Shown in pieces: positions 54,449-62,877 of a stretch of 64,000 nt of DNA; within the stretch, counting starts at the first letter, position 1, and each line of letters opens with the position of its first letter. Location: contig CAJMON010000001.1 in NCBI GenBank assembly GCA_905214955.1, positions 1-64,000 of the forward strand, given 5' to 3'. Origin of the DNA: an uncultured bacterium (GTDB lineage: Bacteria; Bacillota; Clostridia; Lachnospirales; Lachnospiraceae). Both the position numbers and the translations under genes were made by a program. Under the pieces are notes generated by a model, which was not told the origin of the DNA, did not search any database, and saw nothing but the letters and a program-made list of their open reading frames with translations.

Positions 54449-55405
54449 ATGTGCCGAGTTTCGGTGGTAATACCAAACTACAATGGAAAAATTTATCTGA
54501 AAGACTGCATGAAGGCGTTAAAAGGACAGACCTTCCAGGACTTTGAGTTGATTTTTGTGGACAATGGTTCTACAGATGACAGCCTGGAGTTTTTAAAGGC
54601 CTGCTATCCGGAGGCGCGAGTGCTGCAGCTTTCTGAAAATTATGGCTTCTGCAGGGCGGTCAACGAGGGCGTGAAGCTTTCCAGGGCAGAGTATGTGATC
54701 CTTTTGAACAATGATACCAAAGCAATGCCGGATTTTATCCGGGAACTGGTGAATACCATGGATGCCCATGCGTCCTGCTTTTCCTGCGCTTCTCATATGT
54801 ACAAAATGGCAGATCCGTCGAAAACCGATGACGCAGGAGATTTTTTCTGCGCCCTTGGGTGGGCCTTTGCCAGAGGAAAAGACAAGCCGGTGGAAGATTA
54901 CCGGAAACCCGGAAAAATTTTTGCTTCCTGCGCCGGAGCGGCCATTTACCGGAGAAAAGAAATGGTGGAGTTAGGCCTTCTGGATGAAAAACATTTTGCC
55001 TATTTGGAAGACATTGACTTGGGATACCGGGCGAGAATCGAAGGGTATGAGAACCGCTATGAGCCAAAGGCCGTGGTTTACCATGTAGGAAGCGGAACCA
55101 CAGGTTCCAGGTACAATGAATTCAAAGTCCGCTATTCTGCAAGAAACAATCTGTATATGATCTATAAAAATATGCCTTTGGGGCAGATCATTCTGAATGC
55201 GCCCCTGTTGTTTCTGGGCATACTGGTAAAAACCGTTTTTTTCACTTCCAAGGGATATGGAAAAGAATACTGGACAGGATTAAAACTGGGAGCAGAACTT
55301 TCTGGAGAGGGGAAAAAATATCCGTTTCGCTGGAAAAATCTGGGACATTACTGCCAGATCCAATGGGAGCTGTGGGTGAATACCATACGGCGGTTTTCAG
55401 CTTAA
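54449..55405 (+). CDS. GT2 glycosyltransferase, rhamnosyltransferase-like
   Basis: A single-domain family 2 glycosyltransferase of 318 aa with VVIPNYNG, VDNGSTD and the metal motif LLNNDTKAM. The LEDIDLGYRARIEGY segment and a C-terminal hydrophobic stretch are typical of WbbL/RfbF-like rhamnosyltransferases. GAGGAG lies about 8 nt upstream. It is the last gene of the long operon that begins at rfbC. The exact linkage is unknown. Confidence 0.87.
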   Translation: MCRVSVVIPNYNGKIYLKDCMKALKGQTFQDFELIFVDNGSTDDSLEFLKACYPEARVLQLSENYGFCRAVNEGVKLSRAEYVILLNNDTKAMPDFIRELVNTMDAHASCFSCASHMYKMADPSKTDDAGDFFCALGWAFARGKDKPVEDYRKPGKIFASCAGAAIYRRKEMVELGLLDEKHFAYLEDIDLGYRARIEGYENRYEPKAVVYHVGSGTTGSRYNEFKVRYSARNNLYMIYKNMPLGQIILNAPLLFLGILVKTVFFTSKGYGKEYWTGLKLGAELSGEGKKYPFRWKNLGHYCQIQWELWVNTIRRFSA

Positions 55406-55422
55406 CTTCAGAAAATTTTAAG

Positions 55423-55451
55423 TTGCTCTTTGAAAGAAATTCATGTATGAT
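55423..55451 (+). promoter_or_regulatory. Predicted promoter for the polyprenyl glycosylphosphotransferase
   Basis: TTGCTC at 55423-55428 and TATGAT at 55446-55451 with a 17-bp spacer, about 48 nt before the gene. Confidence 0.6.
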
Positions 55452-55498
55452 GAAAAAAAAGAACGATAAAAGGAAATTTTTCCGGTCAGCCGGGAAAA

Positions 55499-56914
55499 AT
55501 GTGGAAAAATATGGAAGATAGTCAGAAGCAGATAAGCCGTATCCAGCTTTTTCTGGATGTCGTTGTGATTGTAGTATCCTACCTTCTTGCATGGTGGATT
55601 CAGTTTGAGCTGGTAGTAGATGAAAATATCGGAAGGCTGCCCTTTGAGGTCTATGCAGCGGTACTGCTGTTTTTGATCCCAGGGCTTTTGTTTCTTTATT
55701 ATGCATTTAACCTTTATACATCCAAGCGGGTAGAAGGCCGCAGGCTGGAGATTGGCAACATTATCAAGGCCAACACCATTATGATTCTGGTGGCGCTGGC
55801 AGTGTTTTTCCTGATTAAGGATCCTATTTTAAACTTCTCACGAAACCTGATGTTTATTTTTTATGGCCTGAACATTGTGCTGGATTCTATTGTGCGCAAT
55901 CTTGTGCGCATGGCTTTAATCCGCCTGTGGAAACGTGGGATTAATGTCCGGCAGATGGTGCTGGTAGGATACAGCCGGGCCGCAGAGGAGTACATTGACC
56001 GGATCGATGCCAATCCAGAATGGGGATATCGGGTGCGGGGCATTTTGGATGATAATGTGGAGCGGGGAACCGTTTATAAAGGCGTTAAGGTTATCGGACG
56101 GATTGACAACTTAAACGTGATCCTTCCTTTTGATACCTTAGATGAGATTGCCATTACTTTGGGACTGAGCGAGTATTATAAGCTGGAGCACATTGTAGCG
56201 ATGTGCGAAAAGTCTGGCGTGCATACAAAGTTTATTCCCGATTATAATAACATCATTCCTACAAAACCCTACACGGAAGACCTGATGGGGCTTCCGGTGA
56301 TCAACATCCGTCATGTGCCATTAAGCAATCCCTTTAACCAGAGTATGAAGCGTGCAGTGGATGTTCTAGGCGGGCTGGTGGCTGTGGTGGTATTTTCTCC
56401 GGTTATGCTGATTGCAGCTATTTTAGTAAAAACCACTTCCAAGGGTCCGCTGATTTACAAGCAGGAGCGTGTAGGCCTGCACAACAAGCCTTTTTATATG
56501 TATAAGTTCCGTTCCATGGAAGTGCAGGAGGAGAGCAGAGAAAAGACCTGCTGGACAGTGAAAAATGATCCCAGGGTGACCCTGGTAGGAAAGTTTATGC
56601 GGCGTACCAGCATTGATGAGCTTCCCCAGTTGTTCAATGTCTTAAAGGGAGATATGAGCCTGGTGGGACCGCGTCCGGAGCGTCCGCAGTTTGTGGAGAA
56701 ATTCCGGGAAGAGATTCCAAGATACATGGTGAAACACCAGGTGCGTCCCGGCATGACCGGCTGGGCACAGGTAAATGGATTCCGGGGGGATACATCCATC
56801 CGGAAACGAATTGACTGTGATCTGTACTATATTGAAAATTGGACCATGGGCATGGACTTGAAGATTATTCTGATGACCTTTTTCAAGGGATTTATCAACA
56901 AAAACGCATATTAG
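55499..56914 (+). CDS. Undecaprenyl-phosphate glycosyl-1-phosphate transferase (WbaP/WcaJ-like)
   Basis: A membrane enzyme that starts polysaccharide synthesis by moving a sugar 1-phosphate to undecaprenyl phosphate. The 471-aa product has about four N-terminal helices, a central nucleotide-fold region, one further membrane segment near 285-305 and the C-terminal catalytic domain with KRAVDVLGG, YKFRSM, GDMSLVGPRPERP and PGMTGWAQVNG. ATG at 55511 is a possible alternative start. The TAG stop at 56912-56914 lies inside the terminal repeat of the inserted element that follows, so the native C-terminus may have been changed slightly. Confidence 0.92.
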   Translation: MWKNMEDSQKQISRIQLFLDVVVIVVSYLLAWWIQFELVVDENIGRLPFEVYAAVLLFLIPGLLFLYYAFNLYTSKRVEGRRLEIGNIIKANTIMILVALAVFFLIKDPILNFSRNLMFIFYGLNIVLDSIVRNLVRMALIRLWKRGINVRQMVLVGYSRAAEEYIDRIDANPEWGYRVRGILDDNVERGTVYKGVKVIGRIDNLNVILPFDTLDEIAITLGLSEYYKLEHIVAMCEKSGVHTKFIPDYNNIIPTKPYTEDLMGLPVINIRHVPLSNPFNQSMKRAVDVLGGLVAVVVFSPVMLIAAILVKTTSKGPLIYKQERVGLHNKPFYMYKFRSMEVQEESREKTCWTVKNDPRVTLVGKFMRRTSIDELPQLFNVLKGDMSLVGPRPERPQFVEKFREEIPRYMVKHQVRPGMTGWAQVNGFRGDTSIRKRIDCDLYYIENWTMGMDLKIILMTFFKGFINKNAY

Positions 56915-57313
56915 TGTACTGTCTCACTCACATTTCGCATAATAACTTACCTGAATTTTCCTCTGCTGCGTTGCTGTCAATCGACGATGTCACTGCATCG
57001 CTTCATTTCTCCGCCTTGCAGAATAAAAATTCATTCGGTGTTATGATGTTGAGGTCGAAAGATGCCTTACGGATTGTTCCGTACTTCGTATCTTCGTATT
57101 CACTACGGTCGGTGCTAAACGTGTGCCACTGGCACACAGCACCCCACAATCCTGCCCAATATTCGCATATCGTGAAGCTGACGCTCCACTTTTATGCTCA
57201 TATCGGGCGGGTCACTAAGCCTTAAAACCACTCCTGTGCAAGCACATCGTGGTTTCAGGCTTTTGACCCTGCATCATGTTATTATACGGAAAGTGGATGA
57301 TGCAGTACACTAA
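56911..57313. mobile_element. 403-bp MITE-like element with 11-bp terminal inverted repeats
   Basis: TTAGTGTACTG at 56911-56921 and CAGTACACTAA at 57303-57313 are perfect inverted repeats. Read as GTGTACTG...CAGTACAC, each end is flanked by TA, as expected for IS630/mariner-type insertion. Inside are GGTGCT/AGCACC and GTGTGCC/GGCACAC forming a nested hairpin (57111-57143), a CTGCATCAT/ATGATGCAG hairpin at the right end (57269-57305), and repeat R. There is no transposase. A 128-codon frame crossing it is not credible as a gene. Confidence 0.7.
57206..57267 (-). repeat. Hairpin repeat R, copy 3 (inverted, inside the MITE-like element)
   Basis: The reverse complement of this segment matches bases 1-62 with three mismatches, and 57224-57267 is identical to 1-44. 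The copies lie 57 kb apart in opposite orientation. Confidence 0.9.
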
Positions 57314-57343
57314 CCACAGCATCTGGAATGGAAAGGAGCAGAT

Positions 57344-58504
57344 ATGGGAAAAACCTATTTTGGAAAACGGCCGGAGGAGGGCCAGGGACAGCCGCACATG
57401 GAAATGTCGCAGAAAGCTCCCGAAAGCCCTAAGCAGGAATACGACCCGGATTATGAACCGGCAAAACGTCATTTGAAAAAGAAAAAGCGCAAATCTAAGC
57501 GGATCATCATGTTTGTGGTGGAAATCATCGTTCTTTTGATCCTGGCAGTGGTGCTGTTTGTATGGTTCAAATTTGCCAAGCTGCAGAGTGTTTCCATTCC
57601 CAAAAGCGATATTGCGGTGAATGAAGAAATTGATGCTTCTGAACAGAAAGTATTGAAAAATTATACGAATATTGCGCTGTACGGTGTGGATTCCAGAGAG
57701 GGAAGGCTGGACAGCGAGGCTCACAGCGATACCATCATTGTGGCCAGCATCAACCACAAGACAAAAGAGATCAAGCTGGTGTCTGTCTACCGGGATACCT
57801 ATCTGGACAACACCAACGGAGAATACCGGAAAGCTACAGAGTGCTATTATTTTGGCGGCCCGGCTAGATCTATGAACATGCTCAATAAAAACCTGGATCT
57901 GGACATTGACAAGTATGTGACGGTGGATTTCAACATCGTGGCAGACGTGGTGGACAAGATCGGCGGCGTGGAGATCGACGTGGCAGAGGATGAAGTGGAT
58001 CTGATCAATGGCTACCAGGAAGAAGGTTCCCTGGTGACCGGAAAAGAGATTGTGCCGGTGACAGGACCGGGGCTTCAGACGTTAAACGGCCTGCAGGCGC
58101 TGTCTTACTGCCGGATCCGTTATACAACAGGAGATGACTATAAGCGGACAGAACGTCAGCGGACGGTAATCAACAAGATTTTTGAAAAAGCTGGCTCCAT
58201 GGACCTGCTCACATTAAACAGCATCATTGATACAGTATTTGGAGAAATTTCTACCAACTTAAATGTACTGGATATTTTGAATCTGGCAAAGGACATTGCC
58301 TCTTATTCCATGGGCGAGTCCACCGGATTCCCCTTTGATAAGACCACCGGAGTGGTAGGCGGTTCTGACGTGGTGATTCCGGTAAACTTAGCAGCTAATG
58401 TATCCCAGCTTCATGCCTGGATGTTTGGTACAGACGGATATACGCCGTCTTCCACGGTTCAGAACATCAGCGATGAAATTGTCTGGGCAACAGGAGTACA
58501 GTGA
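57344..58504 (+). CDS. LytR-CpsA-Psr (LCP) family glycopolymer ligase
   Basis: LCP proteins move glycopolymers from undecaprenyl carriers onto peptidoglycan at the outer membrane face. The 386-aa product has a charged cytoplasmic N-terminus of about 48 residues, one helix near 50-70 and the extracellular LCP domain, with YGVDSREG, HSDTIIVASIN, VSVYRDTYL and the LNGLQALSYCRIRYTTGDDYKRTERQR segment holding the phosphate-binding arginines. AAGGAG lies upstream of the ATG. It is the likely attachment enzyme for the polymer made by the locus. Confidence 0.93.
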   Translation: MGKTYFGKRPEEGQGQPHMEMSQKAPESPKQEYDPDYEPAKRHLKKKKRKSKRIIMFVVEIIVLLILAVVLFVWFKFAKLQSVSIPKSDIAVNEEIDASEQKVLKNYTNIALYGVDSREGRLDSEAHSDTIIVASINHKTKEIKLVSVYRDTYLDNTNGEYRKATECYYFGGPARSMNMLNKNLDLDIDKYVTVDFNIVADVVDKIGGVEIDVAEDEVDLINGYQEEGSLVTGKEIVPVTGPGLQTLNGLQALSYCRIRYTTGDDYKRTERQRTVINKIFEKAGSMDLLTLNSIIDTVFGEISTNLNVLDILNLAKDIASYSMGESTGFPFDKTTGVVGGSDVVIPVNLAANVSQLHAWMFGTDGYTPSSTVQNISDEIVWATGVQ

Positions 58505-58506
58505 TC

Positions 58507-59439
58507 ATGAGCCAGAAAACCATGGATGTGGTCATTCCATCCTACAAACCGGGAGAAACCTTTGACAGGTTGATGAAAAGCCTGCTGGCTTCCCGCTATC
58601 CTATTCAAAAAATACTGGTGATGAACACGGAGCAGCAGTATTTCCCCGAAGAAAAGTACCAGGGAAATCCCAAAGTCCAGGTAATTCATTTAAAAAAAGC
58701 AGAGTTTGACCATGGCGGCACCAGAGACCGGGCAGCTAGGATGTGTACTGCAGATCTGATTTGGTTTCTGACCCAGGATGCAGTTCCGGCAGATGAGCTG
58801 GCAGCAGGAGCGCTTGCTTCGGCATTTGAAGATGAACATGTGTGGGCAGCCTACGGAAGACAGATTCCAAGAGAAGACTGCCATTTCCTGGAGCGGTATA
58901 CCAGAAGCTTTAATTATCCGGACACCAGCAGTGTGAAATCCGCCAAAGACCTTCCAAAGCTTGGAATCAAGACCTTTTTCTGCTCTAATGTCTGCGCCAT
59001 GTACCGGAGGGACAAATATTTAGAGCTTGGCGGTTTTGAAAAGAAGACCATTTTTAATGAAGACATGATTTTTGCAGGGCATGTGATTTTGGAAGGCGGA
59101 TGGATTGCCTACCAGGCAGATGCCAAGGTCATTCATTCCCATAATTACAGCTGCATCGAGCAGATGCACCGAAACTTTGATCTGGCAGTGTCCCAGGCAG
59201 AGCATCCGGAGATTTTTGGAAAGGTCAAATCCGAAAGTGAGGGCATCCGCCTGGTAAAAAAGACAGCTGCGTGGTTGATTTCCAAGGGAAAGCCCTGGCT
59301 CATTGTGGAACTGTTTTTCCAGAGCGGCTTTAAATATCTGGGATATTTCCTTGGAAAACGCTACCAGAAGCTTCCTATGTGGATGGTAAAAAGCCTGTCC
59401 ATGAACAAGGCGTATTGGCAGAAATCGTCGGAAATATGA
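58507..59439 (+). CDS. GT2 glycosyltransferase, rhamnosyltransferase-like
   Basis: A 310-aa family 2 glycosyltransferase with DVVIPSYKPG at the N terminus, the KKAEFDHGGTRDRAA segment typical of RfbF/RgpB-like rhamnosyltransferases, and TQDAVPAD as the metal-binding region. ATG at 58507 is chosen because AGGAG lies 10 nt upstream; a GTG at 58501 overlaps the LCP stop and is an alternative. It is co-transcribed with the LCP gene. Confidence 0.88.
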   Translation: MSQKTMDVVIPSYKPGETFDRLMKSLLASRYPIQKILVMNTEQQYFPEEKYQGNPKVQVIHLKKAEFDHGGTRDRAARMCTADLIWFLTQDAVPADELAAGALASAFEDEHVWAAYGRQIPREDCHFLERYTRSFNYPDTSSVKSAKDLPKLGIKTFFCSNVCAMYRRDKYLELGGFEKKTIFNEDMIFAGHVILEGGWIAYQADAKVIHSHNYSCIEQMHRNFDLAVSQAEHPEIFGKVKSESEGIRLVKKTAAWLISKGKPWLIVELFFQSGFKYLGYFLGKRYQKLPMWMVKSLSMNKAYWQKSSEI

Positions 59440-59485
59440 AATTGTTTCAAACATTCTTAAAAGATTTATCACAAATTGAACACAA

Positions 59486-59513
59486 TTGACTGATAAACTC
59501 GAAAGCATAAAAG
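59486..59513 (+). promoter_or_regulatory. Weak candidate promoter for htrA
   Basis: TTGACT at 59486-59491 and TAAAAG at 59508-59513 with a 16-bp spacer. The -10 match is poor. Confidence 0.35.
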
Positions 59514-59551
59514 ATAAATAAAACAAACAAGCAATGCAGGAGGTAAGCAAG

Positions 59552-61171
59552 ATGTTTGATAACAATAAAAATCATGATGAATTCCATGAAGAAACCAATA
59601 CACAGAACGAACAGGAAATTGGTCATTACGAGTACCACAAAGAAGCTCCCAAGCAGCCCCAGGATCATAAGAAGAAAAAAATGTCTTCTGCAAAATGCAC
59701 TGGAATTGCAGCAGCAGTTGCACTGATGGTAGGTGTCATTGCAGGAGCAGGACTTCAGATGAGCGGAAACATGGCTAACCGGGTTGAGGCCGCTTCCCAG
59801 TCAAGCGGTTCTCAGATCGAACAGGCCGGTACCGTGAATGACAAGAAATCTGGTAATTCCGGAGATTTCGTAAATGTTTCCCAGGAAGAGACAGAAACCT
59901 CTTCTGAGACATCAACTGCAGCAGACGCTGCAGCTGATGAAGTACAGACGGCAGAGACCATGAGTGATGCAGATGGTTCTGCAGCTAGTGGAAACACCGT
60001 TGCGGATGTGGCAGAAAATTCCATGCCGTTCATGGTAGCTATCACTACCACCGGCGTAGAAGAAGTGCAGTCCTATTTCTCAGGTCAGACTTATGACCAG
60101 CAGTTTGAAGGAGCCGGCACCGGCGTTATCTTTGATGAAAATGAAGATGAGCTTCTGGTTGTCACCAACAACCACGTAATTGAAAATGCAGATACCCTGT
60201 CTGTATGCTTCTCCGCAGACCTGGATGATGATCATAAAGACGATGCAGTGGTAGAGGGACTGGTAAAAGGAACCGATTCCGCACACGATATCGCAGTTGT
60301 AGCCGTAAAACTGGCAGATATTCCGGATGATGTGAAGAGCCAGATCCGTATTGCCAGCATTGGTGATTCTACAAAGGTAAAATTAGGTGAGCAGGTTGTT
60401 GCCATCGGAAATGCACTGGGCTACGGACAGTCCGTTACCAGCGGCTATGTAAGTGCTTTAAACCGTGAAATCACAGTTGAAGGCGTGACCAACTCCATGA
60501 TCCAGACAGATGCAGCTATTAATGCAGGAAACAGCGGTGGCGCTCTGCTGAACATGAACGGTGAAGTTATCGGTATCAATTCTGCAAAAGCTTCCGCATC
60601 TGGTGTAGAAGGTATGGGTTATGCCATCCCCACAGAAGACGTGAAACCGATCCTTGACAATCTGAAAAATGTAACGACTCGTACAAAAGTGACCGATTCC
60701 GAAGATCAGGGCTTCATGGGCATCACTCCGTATGACATTTCCGATGAAGCAAAACAGCTTTACGGCGTACCGGCAGGTGCTTATGTATACGAAGTGCAGA
60801 AAGGCTCCGCAGCTGAGGAAGCAGGCATTGTTACCGGTGATATCATTACCAAGATTGACGGTGTGACCATTTCTTCCAGAAGCGAACTGTTTGACAGAAT
60901 GGAGTATTACCGTGCAGGTGAAGAAGTGACCCTGACTGTAGAATCCAAGAATGACAACGGTGCTTATGAAGAAAAAGAAGTGACCCTGACTCTTGGAAGC
61001 CGTAATGAAGCAGTGGCAAACCAGAACGGTCAGAGTAGCCAGAACAACGGCGGCATCGATAATGGAAACGGAAATAATGGAAATAACGGCGGAAACGGCA
61101 ATGGAAACAATGACGGAAACAGCGACAGTGTAAGCCCGTTCTCCCAGATGTTCCCGGATCTGTTCAACTAA
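59552..61171 (+). CDS. htrA: HtrA/DegP-like S1C serine protease
   Basis: A membrane-anchored surface quality-control protease. The 539-aa product has a cytoplasmic N-terminus of about 48 residues, one helix at about 50-72, an acidic linker and a trypsin-like domain with the triad H208, D246 and S328 (GNSGG). One PDZ domain follows at about 390-480, then a Gly/Asn-rich tail. ATG at 59552 is chosen because AGGAGG lies 8 nt upstream; the frame opens at 59534 before that site. A strong terminator follows. Confidence 0.95.
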   Translation: MFDNNKNHDEFHEETNTQNEQEIGHYEYHKEAPKQPQDHKKKKMSSAKCTGIAAAVALMVGVIAGAGLQMSGNMANRVEAASQSSGSQIEQAGTVNDKKSGNSGDFVNVSQEETETSSETSTAADAAADEVQTAETMSDADGSAASGNTVADVAENSMPFMVAITTTGVEEVQSYFSGQTYDQQFEGAGTGVIFDENEDELLVVTNNHVIENADTLSVCFSADLDDDHKDDAVVEGLVKGTDSAHDIAVVAVKLADIPDDVKSQIRIASIGDSTKVKLGEQVVAIGNALGYGQSVTSGYVSALNREITVEGVTNSMIQTDAAINAGNSGGALLNMNGEVIGINSAKASASGVEGMGYAIPTEDVKPILDNLKNVTTRTKVTDSEDQGFMGITPYDISDEAKQLYGVPAGAYVYEVQKGSAAEEAGIVTGDIITKIDGVTISSRSELFDRMEYYRAGEEVTLTVESKNDNGAYEEKEVTLTLGSRNEAVANQNGQSSQNNGGIDNGNGNNGNNGGNGNGNNDGNSDSVSPFSQMFPDLFN

Positions 61172-61223
61172 AGGAACACGAATAAAAATAGACAAAACAA
61201 AAGAAAATAGAAGCAGGAGAATT

Positions 61224-61274
61224 AAGCTCCGGGGCAGACACCCCGGAGCTTCTTCCGCTTTTCTTTTTTGCGGG
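61224..61274 (+). terminator. Intrinsic terminator after htrA
   Basis: AAGCTCCGGGG at 61224-61234 pairs perfectly with CCCCGGAGCTT at 61241-61251, followed by a pyrimidine-rich, T-rich stretch. Confidence 0.88.
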
Positions 61275-61303
61275 CAGGCAGAGGCTGTTTAGAAAATATT
61301 CAC

Positions 61304-61332
61304 TTGTGTGCGGCGGGGTTTTCGGATATAAT
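61304..61332 (+). promoter_or_regulatory. Predicted clpX promoter
   Basis: TTGTGT at 61304-61309 and consensus TATAAT at 61327-61332 with a 17-bp spacer, 36 nt before the start codon. Confidence 0.7.
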
Positions 61333-61368
61333 CAGACCATAGGTTATTTTGCGAAAAGAGGTAAATTT

Positions 61369-62775
61369 ATGTCAGATGAGAAAAATACGGACACACTGAC
61401 TCCTGTGGATGGCAACACTCAGGAGGAACAAGAGACCAACGGTTTCGAAGAAGTGTGCTTTATGTGCCGCCGGCCGGAGAGTGCTGCCGGAAAGCTGGTA
61501 CATCTTCCAAATCATATATGTGTATGCAGTGAATGTATGCAGAAAGCTTTTGACAGTATGAACAATGGGGGATTTCCTTATGGAGATTTGTCAAACATGC
61601 CCAATATCAGTATGATCAATCTTGGAGATCTTATGAATCCCATCCCCCAGAAACAGAAAGTAAAAAAGAAACAGCCAGAGAAAGAGCCGAAAAAGGCCTT
61701 TGATATAAAGTCAATCCCGGCACCCCATAAGATCAAAGCAGGACTGGATGATTTCATCATTGGACAGGATCATGCCAAAAAAGTAATTTCTGTAGCGGTA
61801 TACAACCACTATAAGCGTGTGGCAGGCGACCCGGACGGTGATGTGGAGATTGAGAAGTCCAATATGCTGATGATTGGGCCTACCGGATGTGGAAAGACCT
61901 ATCTGGTAAAGACTCTGGCAAAGCTTCTGGATGTGCCCCTGGCCATTGCAGATGCAACGTCCCTGACAGAAGCAGGTTATATTGGAGATGATATCGAGAG
62001 TGTGATTTCCAAGCTTCTTGCAGCAGCGGACAATGATGTGGAAAAGGCAGAACGGGGAATTGTGTTTATTGACGAGATTGACAAGATCGCTAAGAAGAAA
62101 AACACAAACCAGCGGGATGTCAGCGGTGAATCGGTTCAGCAGGGAATGTTAAAACTCTTAGAGGGCAGTGAAGTGGAAGTGCCGGTAGGGGCTACCAGCA
62201 AAAATGCTATGGTGCCTATGGCAACGGTAAATACCAAAAATATTCTTTTTATCTGCGGAGGAGCGTTCCCAGGACTGGAAGATATCATCAAGGAACGGTT
62301 AAACAAACAGGCATCCATCGGATTTCAGGCAGATCTGAAGGATAAGTATGATGAAGATCCGGCAATTCTGGAGAAAGTCACCCTGGACGATATCCGTGCA
62401 TTCGGAATGATCCCGGAGTTTATAGGAAGACTTCCGGTGATTTTTACCCTGCAGGGACTGACACAGGAGATGCTGGTGAAGATCCTGAAAGAGCCGAAAA
62501 ATGCCATTTTGAAACAGTATCAGAAACTTTTGGCCATGGATGAAGTTCAGCTGGAATTTGAAGAAGATGCATTAAAGAGCATTGCGGCGAAGGCACTGGA
62601 GAAAAAAACAGGTGCCAGAGCACTTCGTGCGATTATTGAGGAATTTATGCTGGATATCATGTATGAGATTCCCAAAGATGACAACATCGGTGAGGTAATT
62701 ATCACCAGGGATTATATTGAACATAAAGGCGGTCCGCGGATTATTATGCGGGGTGTTCCGGCACTTCAAGGATAA
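61369..62775 (+). CDS. clpX: ATP-dependent Clp protease ATP-binding subunit ClpX
   Basis: An AAA+ unfoldase that feeds substrates to ClpP. The 468-aa product has a C4 zinc-binding domain from C30 (CFMC ... CVCSEC), a longer-than-usual Pro/Lys-rich linker, Walker A GPTGCGKT at about 170-177, Walker B VFIDEID, and the sensor and RIIMRG C-terminal regions. The frame opens upstream at 61306 but those codons include the promoter. clpP and tig are not adjacent here. Confidence 0.94.
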   Translation: MSDEKNTDTLTPVDGNTQEEQETNGFEEVCFMCRRPESAAGKLVHLPNHICVCSECMQKAFDSMNNGGFPYGDLSNMPNISMINLGDLMNPIPQKQKVKKKQPEKEPKKAFDIKSIPAPHKIKAGLDDFIIGQDHAKKVISVAVYNHYKRVAGDPDGDVEIEKSNMLMIGPTGCGKTYLVKTLAKLLDVPLAIADATSLTEAGYIGDDIESVISKLLAAADNDVEKAERGIVFIDEIDKIAKKKNTNQRDVSGESVQQGMLKLLEGSEVEVPVGATSKNAMVPMATVNTKNILFICGGAFPGLEDIIKERLNKQASIGFQADLKDKYDEDPAILEKVTLDDIRAFGMIPEFIGRLPVIFTLQGLTQEMLVKILKEPKNAILKQYQKLLAMDEVQLEFEEDALKSIAAKALEKKTGARALRAIIEEFMLDIMYEIPKDDNIGEVIITRDYIEHKGGPRIIMRGVPALQG

Positions 62776-62813
62776 AGAGGTTTTTCCATTTTCCGGAAAA
62801 ACAGCCGGGAAAG

Positions 62814-62842
62814 TTGACAGGGAATGTCAAAAATGGTATGGT
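62814..62842 (+). promoter_or_regulatory. Predicted promoter for the major sigma factor gene
   Basis: Consensus TTGACA at 62814-62819 and TATGGT at 62837-62842 with a 17-bp spacer, 35 nt before the start codon. Confidence 0.7.
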
Positions 62843-62877
62843 ATCCGTAAGAACGTGTTGGCGAGGAGAATAAAATT

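Noticed and set aside
56839..57225. 128-codon frame across the 403-bp element
   Set aside because: Begins inside the glycosylphosphotransferase gene in another frame and covers structured repeat DNA; no ribosome binding site or domain.
57260..57290. Promoter for the LCP gene at the right end of the MITE-like element
   Set aside because: A TATTAT/TATACG-like -10 exists, but no -35 at an acceptable distance was found.
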